Source: Coniella vitis (taxonomy: Eukaryota; Ascomycota; Sordariomycetes; Diaporthales; Schizoparmaceae). From it: a stretch of DNA of 64,000 bases. Shown in pieces: positions 20,979 through 32,454 of this stretch. Each line of letters opens with the position of its first letter. The first letter of the stretch is position 1. The stretch lies in contig WUJK01000011.1 in NCBI GenBank assembly GCA_011317545.1, positions 1,689,501 through 1,753,500 of the forward strand, given 5' to 3'. The notes beneath the pieces are model-generated. The model did not search any database. It saw only the letters and a program-made list of their open reading frames with translations, and was not told the DNA's origin. A program made the translations under genes and the position numbers.

Positions 20979-23907
20979 TCAATAAACAAAGTAGTCTTGT
21001 CCAAGCGGCAGCTGTTCACTCGGCTCAGCAGAACATGGTTTTCCATCGGCCTCTACCGTGTAGCTCTCGGGGTCTACACGCATCCGCGGCATCGCGTCAT
21101 TGTATTTCATGTCCTTCTTGCCAATATTCCGGCAGTTCCGCACAGGCTCCACGCGGCTGCGCAGCTTGTACGCCTGGACAACACCATGCTCAATAGATGC
21201 TTGAGAAACGAACAGAACAGACGTCTTGGGCACTTGAGGTGCAAACATCGGTCTAGCGATGATGGGCTGAACTGTTGGAATGGAAGCATTGGGATCACCC
21301 TGTGGAGAAGTCAATGTCTGAATCGAAATAAAAGAGGTGTAAATGTTGAGACAAAACATACCATTTGGCTGCAAGCAATCAATCCGCTCTTGACCACCAG
21401 GCTAGGCTTTGTGCCAAACCATGCTGGATCCCACACCAAGAGATCTGCCAGCTTACCCACTTCGACACTCCCGACCAAGTGGCCCATTCCTTGCGCCGTG
21501 GCCGGGTTGACGGTGTACTTGCTCACATAACGCTTCACTCTGAAATTGTCGGCGCCTGTTCCTTCATCCTCGGGCAGGAATCCTCTTTGAACCTTGTTTT
21601 TGTGCGCCGTGTTCCAGGTCCTGAGTATTACTTCGCCGCATCTGCCCATTGCCTGGCTATCACTACTCATCATGCTGATTGCCCCTAGATCATGGAGTAC
21701 ATCCTCTGCTGCAATCGTCTCGGCGCGGATTCGGCTCTCTGCGAAAGCGACATCCTCGGGAATGTTCTTGGATAGATGGTGACACACCATCAACATGTCC
21801 AGATGCTCATCGAGCGTGTTGCGTGTATATGGTCTTGTTGGGTTTGTGCTGCTCGGAAGAACATTGGGATGCTCGACCACGCTGATGATATCGGGTGCGT
21901 GACCGCCGCCTGCACCTTCAGTATGGTACGTATGAATCGTTCTTCCTTTAAAGGCGCCAATAGTGCTTTCGACAAATCCAGACTCGTTCAAGGTATCGGT
22001 GTGGATGAGACACTGTACATCGAGCTCGTCGCACACGGTCAGACAAGCGTCGATAGCAGCAGGCGTGGAACCCCAGTCCTCGTGGAGCTTTAGGCCGCAG
22101 GCGCCTGCAATAACCTGCTCTCGTAGCGCCTTGCCATCGCTATCGTTGCCTTTTCCCGTGATACCGATATTAACGGGTAGAGAATCGCAAGCCTGGAGCA
22201 TCTGTCGCATATAATTGATACCAGGGGTGCAAGTTGTGGCGCTCGTTCCCGCGCTAGAAATGGCAGAGTTGAGTAAGTGGATGAATGAGTTGGTAACCAA
22301 CAACCAGAAAACGAGCAAGGGGTCGCAATGAGCTGTCACATACCTTGGGCCCGTGCCACCACCCAGCATTGTTGTGATGCCGCTAGCAAGTGCTTCAGAG
22401 ATCTGCTGTGGACAGATGAAGTGGATATGTGTGTCAATGCCACCTGCTGTAATTATCTTGCCCTCACCCGCAATAACATCGGTGCAGCTTCCCACCACCA
22501 TTCCCGGCGTCACGCCTTCCATAACATCTGGGTTTCCGGCCTTGCCAATGCCGACAATGACACCGTCCTTTACTCCAATGTCCGCCTTGTAGATGCCGGT
22601 CCAATCGACAATAAGAGCATTAGTCACGACAAGATCGAGTGTTTTGGCATCCAGCCGACCAGAAGCCTGACCCATGCCTTCACGGAGCGTCTTACCACCG
22701 CCAAATTTGCATTCGTCACCGTACACGGTCATGTCGCGCTCGACACGTATCCAGAGATCAGTCAGTCCAAGCCTTACGCGGTCACCCGTCGTTGGTCCAA
22801 ACATGGTAATGTACTTCTCTCTAGTCAATTTGCAAGCTTCGATCACCAAGCTAGCATCCGCGGCGGGCTGTGGCGCGTGAGCGAACCCAGCGGCTTGCAG
22901 CTTGACAACAATCTGCTCAGCACGACTCCGGCTCACTACGCCTGAGGCGAGGCTATTTCCACCCTGAATGATCCTGTTGCCAGCAATCTCAACGAGTGTG
23001 ACTGTCTTGGTGTCACCAGGCTCGAAGCGTACGGACGTGCCCGCTGCAATATCCAACCTATAGCCATAGGCAGCGATGCGATCAAACGACAACTGAGGAT
23101 TGACTTCGATGAAGTGGTAGTGGCTTCCGACCTGGATGGGTCTGTCGCCCTTGCTGGTGACTTGGAGTTTAACACGTCGTCGCCCGCTATTCAGCTCGAT
23201 ATGTGAGCTTGTCTCGGCAGCTACAACGGCGCCAGGTCGTCGTTCGACGGCATAAGCCTCGGCTGCAGGTAAGGGGAAGAGATCCTGGCTGGGGACCGGG
23301 AGGAAACTGCCATAGAGGGCTCGGGAAAGGTCGCCATCGTCGGAGCATATGGGGTTGTGGACGGTGACGAGATATGTGCCGGTGGGAAAGGTGCCCTCGA
23401 CCTGGATCTCATGCAGGGTGGAAAGCACGGAAGGCAAGACATGACGACGGCCAAGCATTGTAGCCCCCAGGCTCATGAGATCAGCCACAGTGTGGTTGCC
23501 ATCGCGAATGAGTTCTTGGAGGTTATTGGCAATAAGTGCCTGCGACGTAGTGCGTTAGCGGGATACTCGGCGATGAGCGCGGCCAGCGGCATGCCTAAAG
23601 GCATTAAAGGCGAATCAAGGAAATGGAAGCTTACCACAGCCTCTGAATGGTTGAGTTTGATGCCTCTGGCAAGTCGTCGCTGGGCTACAAATCCCAGGGT
23701 CGAGATGGCGAGCTTATCAAGCTGATGGTGACAGGTGCTCTGTTAGCAGTGGAATCGCGCGCGGGAAGCCGGTAAGCTTTACCCAGCCCTTGCTCACGGG
23801 TCTAGGGCGGCAGCTCAGGCCAAGAATAAAAGCAGGAAAGATAATTGAGCAGCAGGAGACAAGAGAGAACAGGGTCGTTAACGAACCTCTTTGGGCACGA
23901 GATGCAT
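20979..23907 (-). CDS. URE1: Urease (nickel-dependent, fungal single-chain type)
   Basis: Five minus-strand exons are proposed: 23907-23887, 23721-23635, 23539-22344, 22253-21362 and 21299-20979. All junctions are GT..AG and in frame, totalling 838 residues, close to known fungal ureases. The tiny first exon encodes MHLVPKE, matching the gamma domain start, and continues into LDKLAISTLGFVAQRRLARG. The beta-like region and the alpha catalytic domain follow. Nickel ligands are visible: HIH near 405-407, the carbamylated Lys in GLKLHEDWG near 489, His in CLIHTDTLNE and HTYHTEGAGGGHAPD, and Asp in MMSSDSQAMGR. The mobile-flap CHHL lies near 591-594. The enzyme splits urea into ammonia and carbamate in the cytosol. 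It needs accessory proteins (UreD/F/G type) and a nickel supply; none is encoded in this window. Confidence 0.96.
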
Positions 23908-24823
23908 GATGTCCGATGAGATTTTTTCCCTCACTTTCCTTCCTGATTTGACTGGGGCGACTAGCGGCTCTCTCTGCGTCGAGCAGGAGCAGGAGGAGGC
24001 TCATATGGGGCGGGCGGCCACGGCAGGAGCTTGGGGCGGCGGCGGGGGGCACCGTGCCGGTCGCGGTCAGTCAAGAAGCGTACGTAATTCGGCTCGAGCT
24101 GGACGTTCCAGGCAAAGGGGAGTCGGTCGTGCTTTCCTCTTTCCTCGCTGGGCTGGGAAATCCTCGCAGCTTTAAGCATGGAGAGAGGTCTGGGCTGACA
24201 AGCGGTTTACTATGACTGTCGAGGAAGAAGCAAGCAGATGGGAGGCAGCTCCTGCGGTATTATGTATATGTATACTCGTTTGCCTTCAGTTACAGCTATG
24301 TAAGTACCAATGCCAGGTTCGGGCCGCTGGCCAGGCTTGCCAGGCTCAGGCTCAGGTTCGGGTTCATCTCGACAAGGGCACCGTATCTACAGAGTACATT
24401 ACCTACTTTACAGCGGTACGGCTTGCGGTTCATCCATCCACTCTTTGAAGATACTTATCTTGGACAACTTACGATCAAAGCATAAGTACACATGCAGCCC
24501 TGGAACCCTCAATCGGCTCCGATAACGCCATAGAGGCCTCTTCGGTTCTCAACGAGTATACAGGCTGTTGCGTCTTCAACGGACACTATGTACGATCTCG
24601 GCTTGTGTTGGAAGCACTTATGAAAAATGCTATATAGATGCATATAGATTATTCTCCAAACTCTCCATGTTTGTGAGACGCGTCCAGGGAAAGAAAAACA
24701 CCCTTTCATCCTTTGTTATGCAGGCCGCGGGTCAAGCCCGGGCAGACAGTCTTGCCTTTGTTTCTTGCTCTTCTTTCTCTCTTGTTCTTCCTCTCGAGTA
24801 CATAGTAGTCCGCGCATTCAAGG

Positions 24824-24886
<63 letters not shown>

Positions 24887-27004
24887 ACGACTGTAACATA
24901 GTACAGGGCTGTGGGTTCAATGTTGCACACCCTGGCGCAACTGGCACAGTCGCACAGCAGTAAAGCAGGCTGCGCGCTGGGTAGCACGGCCCGACCGTTC
25001 TAGACTCTGGCCTTGGCCTTTGCGGGCCCCCTTGGGGAATACGGCTCCCCGGGCTGACTTGGCTGACTTGTCGAGCTCTCTCTCCCCTCTCTGTCTCGCG
25101 CGGGGAAAGCTACGAAAAGTGCAAGCATACATAATACCCACAGCAACAAGCGGCTGCAGAACTGATAAGGTGCGCCATCCAATCTGCAATTGGCTCGCGT
25201 GACCGCTGCTTGTCACAATTTATCACGACAATATCCAAACTTCTTTTTCTTGGGCGTGATGAGACTGCGTTTGCATACATAGTTCTGTGGTAAGTAAGGG
25301 AACACGTACATTGAAGAGGTAGCCGTGGTTTGCTCTACTTATGTGGACTTGTCAATATCCCTTTCACAGCCACCTGCATGCAGCAGCGTTGCTTGGCTAC
25401 GCCGTGTGGTCTGACCTGTCGAATTGTCTACACGGTCGCTGCTGCTCATAGTATTGTTACCAGACAGCCAGACAGACCAGAGTACCGCTGCTGCTGCTGC
25501 TACATACTGCTTCTTTCTTTTCCTTCAAGGTACGTAAGCGAATCCTCAGATATAGTGTTCTGCCTGCCTGGACAGAAGGACCATGCATCTCCGAACCCGA
25601 CGACTCCCAGGCATTTCTTTTCATTCATTTCATTTCGTCCTTCTTCCCCCTCAAGTGTTTCCTGCAAATGACTGAACAATGACGCAACGAAGATCCTATC
25701 CCCTCTTGCGTGTCAAGGAGTTACATAGCTGGAGAAATTAGAAGGAAAAGGACAAGTGCTGTGATTATTTCGAGGCGAACTCAGAGGAGCCGCTGGTAGT
25801 GTTAGTGTAGCCCCTATGCAAGCCACTACAATACCATTTCAGATCTTTTATAATCTGTAGAGCAAAGAATTGTCTGCAATCGAGTCCGAGATGTTGTATG
25901 GCGAGCATCCTGTAAGACCCAAGCCGTCAAGGTACCCGTACGCGTCTGAAGGGTCCTTCAGTTCGCAGTCAGAACCGGCCTTGGTACTACTGGCAATCGT
26001 TGAGAAACCCACTGCTGCCTGTTCTGGTATGTGAATAATCAATGTGCATTCTCGTTATTGCCGTGCTGCCGTGCCACGCTGATCAGGTACCATGTATGCT
26101 CTCTGTGACTCTCCCCGGGTAAGCAAAACAGAAAGAAAGCCTACTCCTTGAATAACTACACTGCAAAAAGACCTCATCGACAAAACGCACACGCCATTCT
26201 GCACCATGGTTGATTTTCCCCATTGATTCCAGATGTCCTTGCCCTGCCTACCCTCATCAAAGACACACAACCTATGAATAAAGACGCCGAGGCCTTGAAT
26301 GCCAGTTGCACACACATAGTATACCCGTCCATTGCGCAACCCACTTCACTTGCCGTCAAAAGGACCACAAACGCATCAAAACAAGACAGTCGAAATCATT
26401 TTTTTTCCAATGGCCCATATACTCCTCACCAATCCGTCCATTCATGGCGGGTTGGTTCCCGTCATTGTGCGCCATGGTGAGAAGATGTGAAAAGGAATTG
26501 TACATGGCAGGCAGAAGAACGGCACAAGTTAAGGCCTCCGTCTCAAATGGAAAACAAGGAAGATAGGGCATACTTTCCACTAATGACTTGAGTAGTGCAC
26601 GCACACACAAGAGACATCATGATTGTCTTGGTCTTGATTGCAATTAGCACAGGTCCGAGTGCTCAAATATTTCCTTGAACCGGGTAGAGAGGGAGACGGG
26701 TCTCTCACTCGCGATAAGCACGGATGTTGATGTTGCTTCTTCTTGTTGTTGTTGGTGTTGTTGTTGTTCTTCTTTGTGACGTGTCTGCCGAGATGGGGAA
26801 ATTTGGCGTTTAGGGTGGGTGGCCGAGTTCATTGTCGTCAAAAGACAGGAGCTCGGCCGTTACGCTGAAATTTCTTGTCTTGATGCGAGCTTTGGAAATG
26901 TTGCTGAAAAACAAAACGATTGCCGCGCCGAACAAATAGAGGTATCATCGTTGAAATTGGAAGAGAGCCGGGTCGATAGCATGATCATAGTGGGTCGGGG
27001 CCGC
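23908..27004. other. 3.1 kb intergenic region upstream of urease
   Basis: No supported gene was found. It includes the urease promoter side (23908-24200), a (GA)26 microsatellite at 24831-24882, one TACATAGTA copy at 24799-24807, and short low-content frames. Minus-strand frames at 25848-26368 have no recognisable pattern. Confidence 0.55.
24831..24882. repeat. (AG)26 microsatellite
   Basis: A perfect AG dinucleotide repeat of about 52 bases, with imperfect GA-rich sequence just before it. It is the longest simple repeat in the window. Confidence 0.95.
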
Positions 27005-28604
27005 CTAACCGCTCTTAGCCTTCTTGCGTCCCGACTTCTTGGGTTCATCCTTCTCGGGCTGCTCTACCGGCTTAGCAGATGTCCTCTTGCGCTTCTTGTC
27101 CGGGCTGGCAGCACCGCTCGTCGGGACCACCTGGGGTGCCACGGGAGCGGGCTCCACCTCGTTCTTACGCTTGCGAGATCCCTTGGCCTTGGAAGCCTTG
27201 CCAGCCGGCTCCTCGATGGGAGTAGAAATCGGGGCGTGGTGCTGCAACTGCTCGGCAATGGCCGCGCTGTCGTTGACGGGGTCAATTTCCACGCCACCGA
27301 CCGGCGGCATTGGGATGTTGAATTCCTCGCAGTAGCGAACAGCCTCCTCATCAGACATTTCCTTGGCGTTCGGGTTACCAGCTTTGTACGAGTGCACTCG
27401 TGCATTGTAGAGGCGCAGGTTGTACTGGTAAGCTTGGTTCCAGCCCTAGAGTGGTACATTAGCAGTTGTGTTCCTGACAGGCAAGGGCAAGGGAACTAAC
27501 CAGCTTCTCCTGGGCGGACATGGAGGCCCAGCGACGCTGGCCTTCCTCTTGGACGGCGCCCTTGGGCACACCGTCGCCCAAGTCTGCGGCAATGATGGGA
27601 CGGGCAGTCTGCATGTAGAGGAAGTAAGGAGTCAGGGGGCGCTTGGGAGCATTGGGGTCATGCTGGCGCTTCTTGCGCTCCTTCTTCTCGTCGACGGCGG
27701 GAATGGGGAGGGGCAAGGGAGCCGCAACAGGCTGCGCATTGAGCAAACTCTCCAAGTTCTGGTTGATGACATCGTCACCATTCAGCAGAGTTGGCTCGCC
27801 CAGGAGCAGGTTAGTCTGCGTAAGGTAGTCTGCTGCAAACGATCCTATTATGCCCTGGATGGTAGTCAAGCGGGCGTAGACCTGTCGAATGGATTAGCTT
27901 TGCACAGGTAAACAGAGTTGCCAAGTATCGCGCTGCGGGAGTAGTGGAATCGCAAGACCATTCATCTTCAGAGATTGGCCACGTTCACCCAAAGGCGAGA
28001 CGCGTTGTAATGGGACGCGCCACCATGCACAAGGTAATCATAATCAAAGAAGCTTCTCCCATTCGCACGGTGACGTAGCAGCTGGTCACGTGCATTTGGT
28101 GATGGAAAGATCAAAGCCGTGCAAGGGCGTACAAGATGATATGGGCCGAGTTGTACACTCAGGGCAAATCGTGAAGGGGTGTGCAAGGAAAGGAGGGGAC
28201 GCGGGTGTGAGCTGCTGCCGTCGAATTGCCGTCTTCAAGACACAATGTAGCGGACAGCGTCAAACCAGGCCCATCTTTGAGAATATGTAGCTTCTGGGTA
28301 GGTAGGTAGTATGGTGATTGGGAAGCTCCTGGTACCACCGCAATTTGTAGCAGCAGGGATTGTGGTTGGGGTTGTGCAAAAGGGCGGGCACAGTATGTTT
28401 GCTGTTGTGTGGCTTGAAAGGGAGGAATCAACGTACACTGTCGCGGACGCGAATGAAGTTGTTGACATCAATGGTGCGGCCCTGGGGGTTGATGGCGGGC
28501 GCAGCGGGAACAGGAGGCATGGGAGCTGGGGCTACCTGGGCCTGCGGGTGAGGCTGCACGATGGGTGCCAGCTTGGGCTCGTCAACCTTCTTAGGGCGCG
28601 GCAT
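27005..28604 (-). CDS. HMG-box protein, Hmo1-like
   Basis: Three minus-strand exons, 28604-28437, 27881-27501 and 27445-27005, give 329 residues with phase-0 junctions. The first intron is long for this genome (555 nt). The N-terminal region is Pro/Ala/Gln-rich. A helical segment (VYARLTTIQGIIGSFAADYL) precedes a canonical HMG box, DPNAPKRPLTPYFLYMQTAR through RRWASMSAQEKLGWNQAYQY, with the DPNAPKRP start and the Trp/Lys positions typical of sequence-nonspecific boxes. The C-terminus is a Lys-rich tail (KAKGSRKRKNE, DKKRKRTSAKP, KKSGRKKAKSG). An upstream helical domain plus one box plus basic tail is the Hmo1 layout. Yeast Hmo1 acts on ribosomal DNA and ribosomal-protein promoters. The orthology is inferred; a generic HMG-box protein is the alternative. 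Confidence 0.85.
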
Positions 28605-31600
28605 TGCTGATGCTGGGGGCGGCGTGCGTGTCTTGTTGGCTGTGGTCGTTTAGAGAGGATGGGCGCTGTGGCAGCAGGGCCGGTGTTGGTGTTGTCTTTG
28701 ATTCTCTGGCGAGCTGGGACGCTGGAAGGAGAATCAGGCGGTTGTGCGGTTGCAGGTGCTGGCAACAGATCGCAACTAACTTTAGGGGTGAGCTTTTGCA
28801 GGCGGTGCTGTGCGCGATGCCAGTAAACGGTGGTGTTGGCGTGGAATGCCCTGAAAGCAAGTCTAGAGTGGGTTGAAGAGGGGAGAGAGAGACGGGAACA
28901 GCGCGAGCCTGGCGAGGTGGGCGGGGGGCTTCCTTATTGGAAAATTTCGGGGGGTTCCAGAGCTGCTGCTGATTCTAGCGGGCGCGTGCTTGGTGGGCTG
29001 CACACTGAGTTGAATTTTGGATTGGAGCAAGACGGGCGGGGGGGTGCGCCTGCCCTGCCCTGCCCCAGTGGAAACTGCTGCTCGCCCAATGCCAACCTGC
29101 AAGTGCTCGGCCGCGCCCCAAGATCACGCTGCCTCCCAGCTGTCCTGCTAAAAGCTCCCAGACGCCCGCCCTCCCTTTCCGCCCTGCCACTTTGCACCCT
29201 TCTGAACATGCCCCCTCCGAGCTCGGGCCCTTCTAGGACGTCCAGCGCTGTTCAGGTTCCCAGATCGTCTTTGGTCTGCAGCCTGTAAGAAGCGCTGACT
29301 TTGGCCCGTTCCCGTCCAGCACCAGTAACGGTACAGTGCAGCTGTCTTGCACTGCGAGATTCCAAAGCACAAGCATCGCCAATACATGCACATCACCCTC
29401 ACTTTGCGCATGTCCTGTCTGCTGCCAATATACATATTATAGCTTGGGAGACGTGTTTCCGACCTCCTTTTGTTCGTTTCCCTCTCCTTCTTTACTTGCC
29501 GTTGCCTGAACTTAAAAAGAAGTCTCGTCCATGGCTTGGCTTCCTTCCACAGCTCCCCTTCTGTGGGATCCGCACTGGCACCGGTGCGAGTGTGTGCAAC
29601 CTCCTGGCGGTATTCTGGTTGCGAGATTGCAGCACCTGAGCTGTCCGCCTAGCGAGAAAAGAGGGGCTGGGAGCCCAGGGCCATTGCCGCTAATTTTTGC
29701 AGTGGCTTTAGGCCAATGAGAGCCTCTCCAGCGCGTGAGCAGGGGTTTTGGCCAACAAACCCGTGCAGCGCTAAGGGGCTCAAAGGCTCCGTAACGCCGA
29801 GCTCGCAGTTCTGGAGCCCTAAACACACAGCCACACGCCTAAAATTCAGGTGTGCCAACACCAGGCCGCTCCCTTCTCTGGCAAGCTGGCTCTTCGTCTT
29901 GCGCCCCTGTCGACTGGTTGTGCTTTTGACAGTATGACTCTGGTTTTTCGGAGGCTCACAGTATCTCCACCAGGGGTGCTCACAGCTTGGCGCGGCACGG
30001 GTACCGAGGCCTGCTACAAAGGCTAGAGAAGTTGCTGTCATGGGTCCAAGATAGGGCTTCAGGCCTTCAACAGGCATTCTTGAGCTTCAGGGCTTTTCAT
30101 TTCGCAAGCAAACTCTTACACAGCGTTTGCCTTTGCAGCGCTCTTACTGATACTGAGCTCTCCCACGTCGCCTACCGCGATTTGTCCCACAGCGTGCGAC
30201 AGGCCCCATCAATCTTTCCCAAACATCCTTTGAGAAGGCAAAGCTGTGCAAAGTCAATGGCCGCATGCGGGACTTGTATATGCGTCAGTCCCATCATTGC
30301 AGAGCCAGACAAATATCAACGGCACTTTTCGAGACATTATACGCACCCTGAGCCATCCATGCATTAAGTACTTGCTGTGTGGAGTCTGGCTGTGAACCTG
30401 TGCAGGCCACTGTGGTTTGTTGTTGTGTTTTGTGAGGCGCGTGGCGCGAGTGTGGAACCTCGACGACAGACGCGATCAGTGGCAGCCATTTTTGCAGCCA
30501 GCCTGTGCCTATTTGCTTCTGTCCACACACCTCAGAATATGTAGTATGATGCAATCGCCTTTCGGGGACCTGATAGTCCACGGAGTCCAGGACATTCTAA
30601 GCCCTTGTTTCGAAAGAGCAGAGTGTTTTCACCATGGCGATTGCGCCAACCTAGGCGCCGCCAGATGCCAGGACTATAGCTCAGGATTGTCGTCAAGGTT
30701 CTAAAGCCCCCAATCTGGGGCTTCTGACACGTTGCATGAGCGGACTGGGCTTGCTTGATCCTTTCGGCTGATTTGTAGGCCTGCCGTAACAGGCGCTGAA
30801 GTCGGGGGGCATCTTGCTTCAAAAGCGGCAGCGTTTCTCATAAGGCTGGCATGTCCCTGATTCCCGAGCACTATCAGCCCTACTTCAGCTTGGGACATGT
30901 TTACTATAGTATGTGCACATAGTAGGCTGCTTGGTAGCATGTGATCTAGCTTTCTACGCCTTGCTCAACCACCAATCTAGATGAACTGAAGAACGCATCT
31001 TGGATGTGAAGAGCATAGATCTCATGGTCCGCGTGCCGTGGTCTCAATCTACATACATGGCGGCCTTACTATATCTCAACAGACTGGCGGTATACTGGCT
31101 ATGCAGACCGAGAGTTTCTTTGCATCCATCGCCTCGACTTCAGGAACATTTAAACTCGCGCGCCAGGCTCAGACAGACACCCGGTGGACGGGTAGCGGTG
31201 GGGTTGACTTCGCAACGGCCCGGCGGCTCTTTTGCAACGTGCGTGACGTCCTTCATGAAACAACCAGCTTCAGGAACGTGCCAGTGCTCACTCCAACGAG
31301 ACTACGTAGGTACTTGGTTCACTAGCTTCATGTAGACATGCAGACATTGCAGTTTCTAAGAGCTTCAATGTGCGCAGCTGCAACCAAAGATTGCGACACT
31401 GACCTCATAGCGTAGGCCGGTGTCTTGATATTCCTGGCCAGAAGCTTACCATGGTATTCAACCTTTGACATAGTAATAAATAGGTCCTGTGGGCTCCAAG
31501 CATGGGAGCAGGCTCCTCAGTATTCATACGGCTCTCTTCATCTGCAATACGCGGTGCTCATCCAGGTGTCGACCGTCCTATGTGGCGGCCCATTCTCGCC

Positions 31601-32454
31601 TTCTACTCGATATTCCATCTCTTGGGGTTTTCCATCTGATCTACTATGTACGTGGTTAAATAGTACTTCACATTTCTTCTATTCCAAGATGTCGCCTTTG
31701 CAAAGTAGGCCCCTGGTACGAAGTGGTAAGGATTTGCTCTCCCGCTACCATGTCAGTTGTGTGCGCAGCAAGAACGTCATTGCTGCTCGAGCAAGACAGC
31801 AAACACCGGCGGTTGTGTGACCCAGGTGCCTTTTCTGTGTAACCTGTTGAACAGTATCAAATCGAGGGCAAAGAGGTCTGATTGGGCTGTCCAAGTTTCT
31901 TGGCTTGTTCCATTCTGCGTTGCACGCGCGCGCGGGAGCCCAAGTTGCCCCTCCTCACCCCACCAGAGCTTGATAGCAGCTGTGAATAGAGTCTTGGCGT
32001 TTGTCTCAACGGGCAGCAGCAACAGCTCACTGGCCCTGACCACTCCCTACCCCCCTCTTACCTACCTGCCACCTTCCTCAGCAAGTTCCTGGCCACTCTT
32101 TGCGTTTGAAACTTTTCTCCAAAGTCTCGAGAACACCACCAGACGACGTCCACCGTATCCCCGCCTCAAGCTCACTCACCCACGCCAGGGAGAACAAGCT
32201 TCGTGCCAAACCTCCTCCCAAGAGCTGTAGAGCTTCTGTTCTGGCGCTTCGCTGCCAAGTCGCCGCTTACACTACCGCGTCACCGCCAAGACCCACGGCG
32301 CATCTGCATTTTCCCAGCGTTCAGACCGCCTCCCTTGATCCGTGTCGTGGTCGTTTGCTGTCTACGTCTTTTACCTTCTCAGCCTCATTGCCTGCTGCTT
32401 TGCCTACTGGAGAACTTACACATTCGCTGTAATCACACCACTCCTGCCTGTGCC
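28605..32454. other. 3.85 kb intergenic region between divergent HMG-box and Het-C genes
   Basis: This is the second-largest gap, with no supported gene. It is GC-moderate, holds one TACTATGTA copy at 31642-31650 and scattered short frames, none with recognisable residues. The last about 300 bases, C/T-rich, probably form the Het-C promoter and leader. Confidence 0.5.

Noticed and set aside
26819..27499. 226-residue plus-strand frame opposite the HMG-box gene
   Set aside because: Antisense shadow of the Lys/Pro-rich C-terminus of the HMG-box protein.
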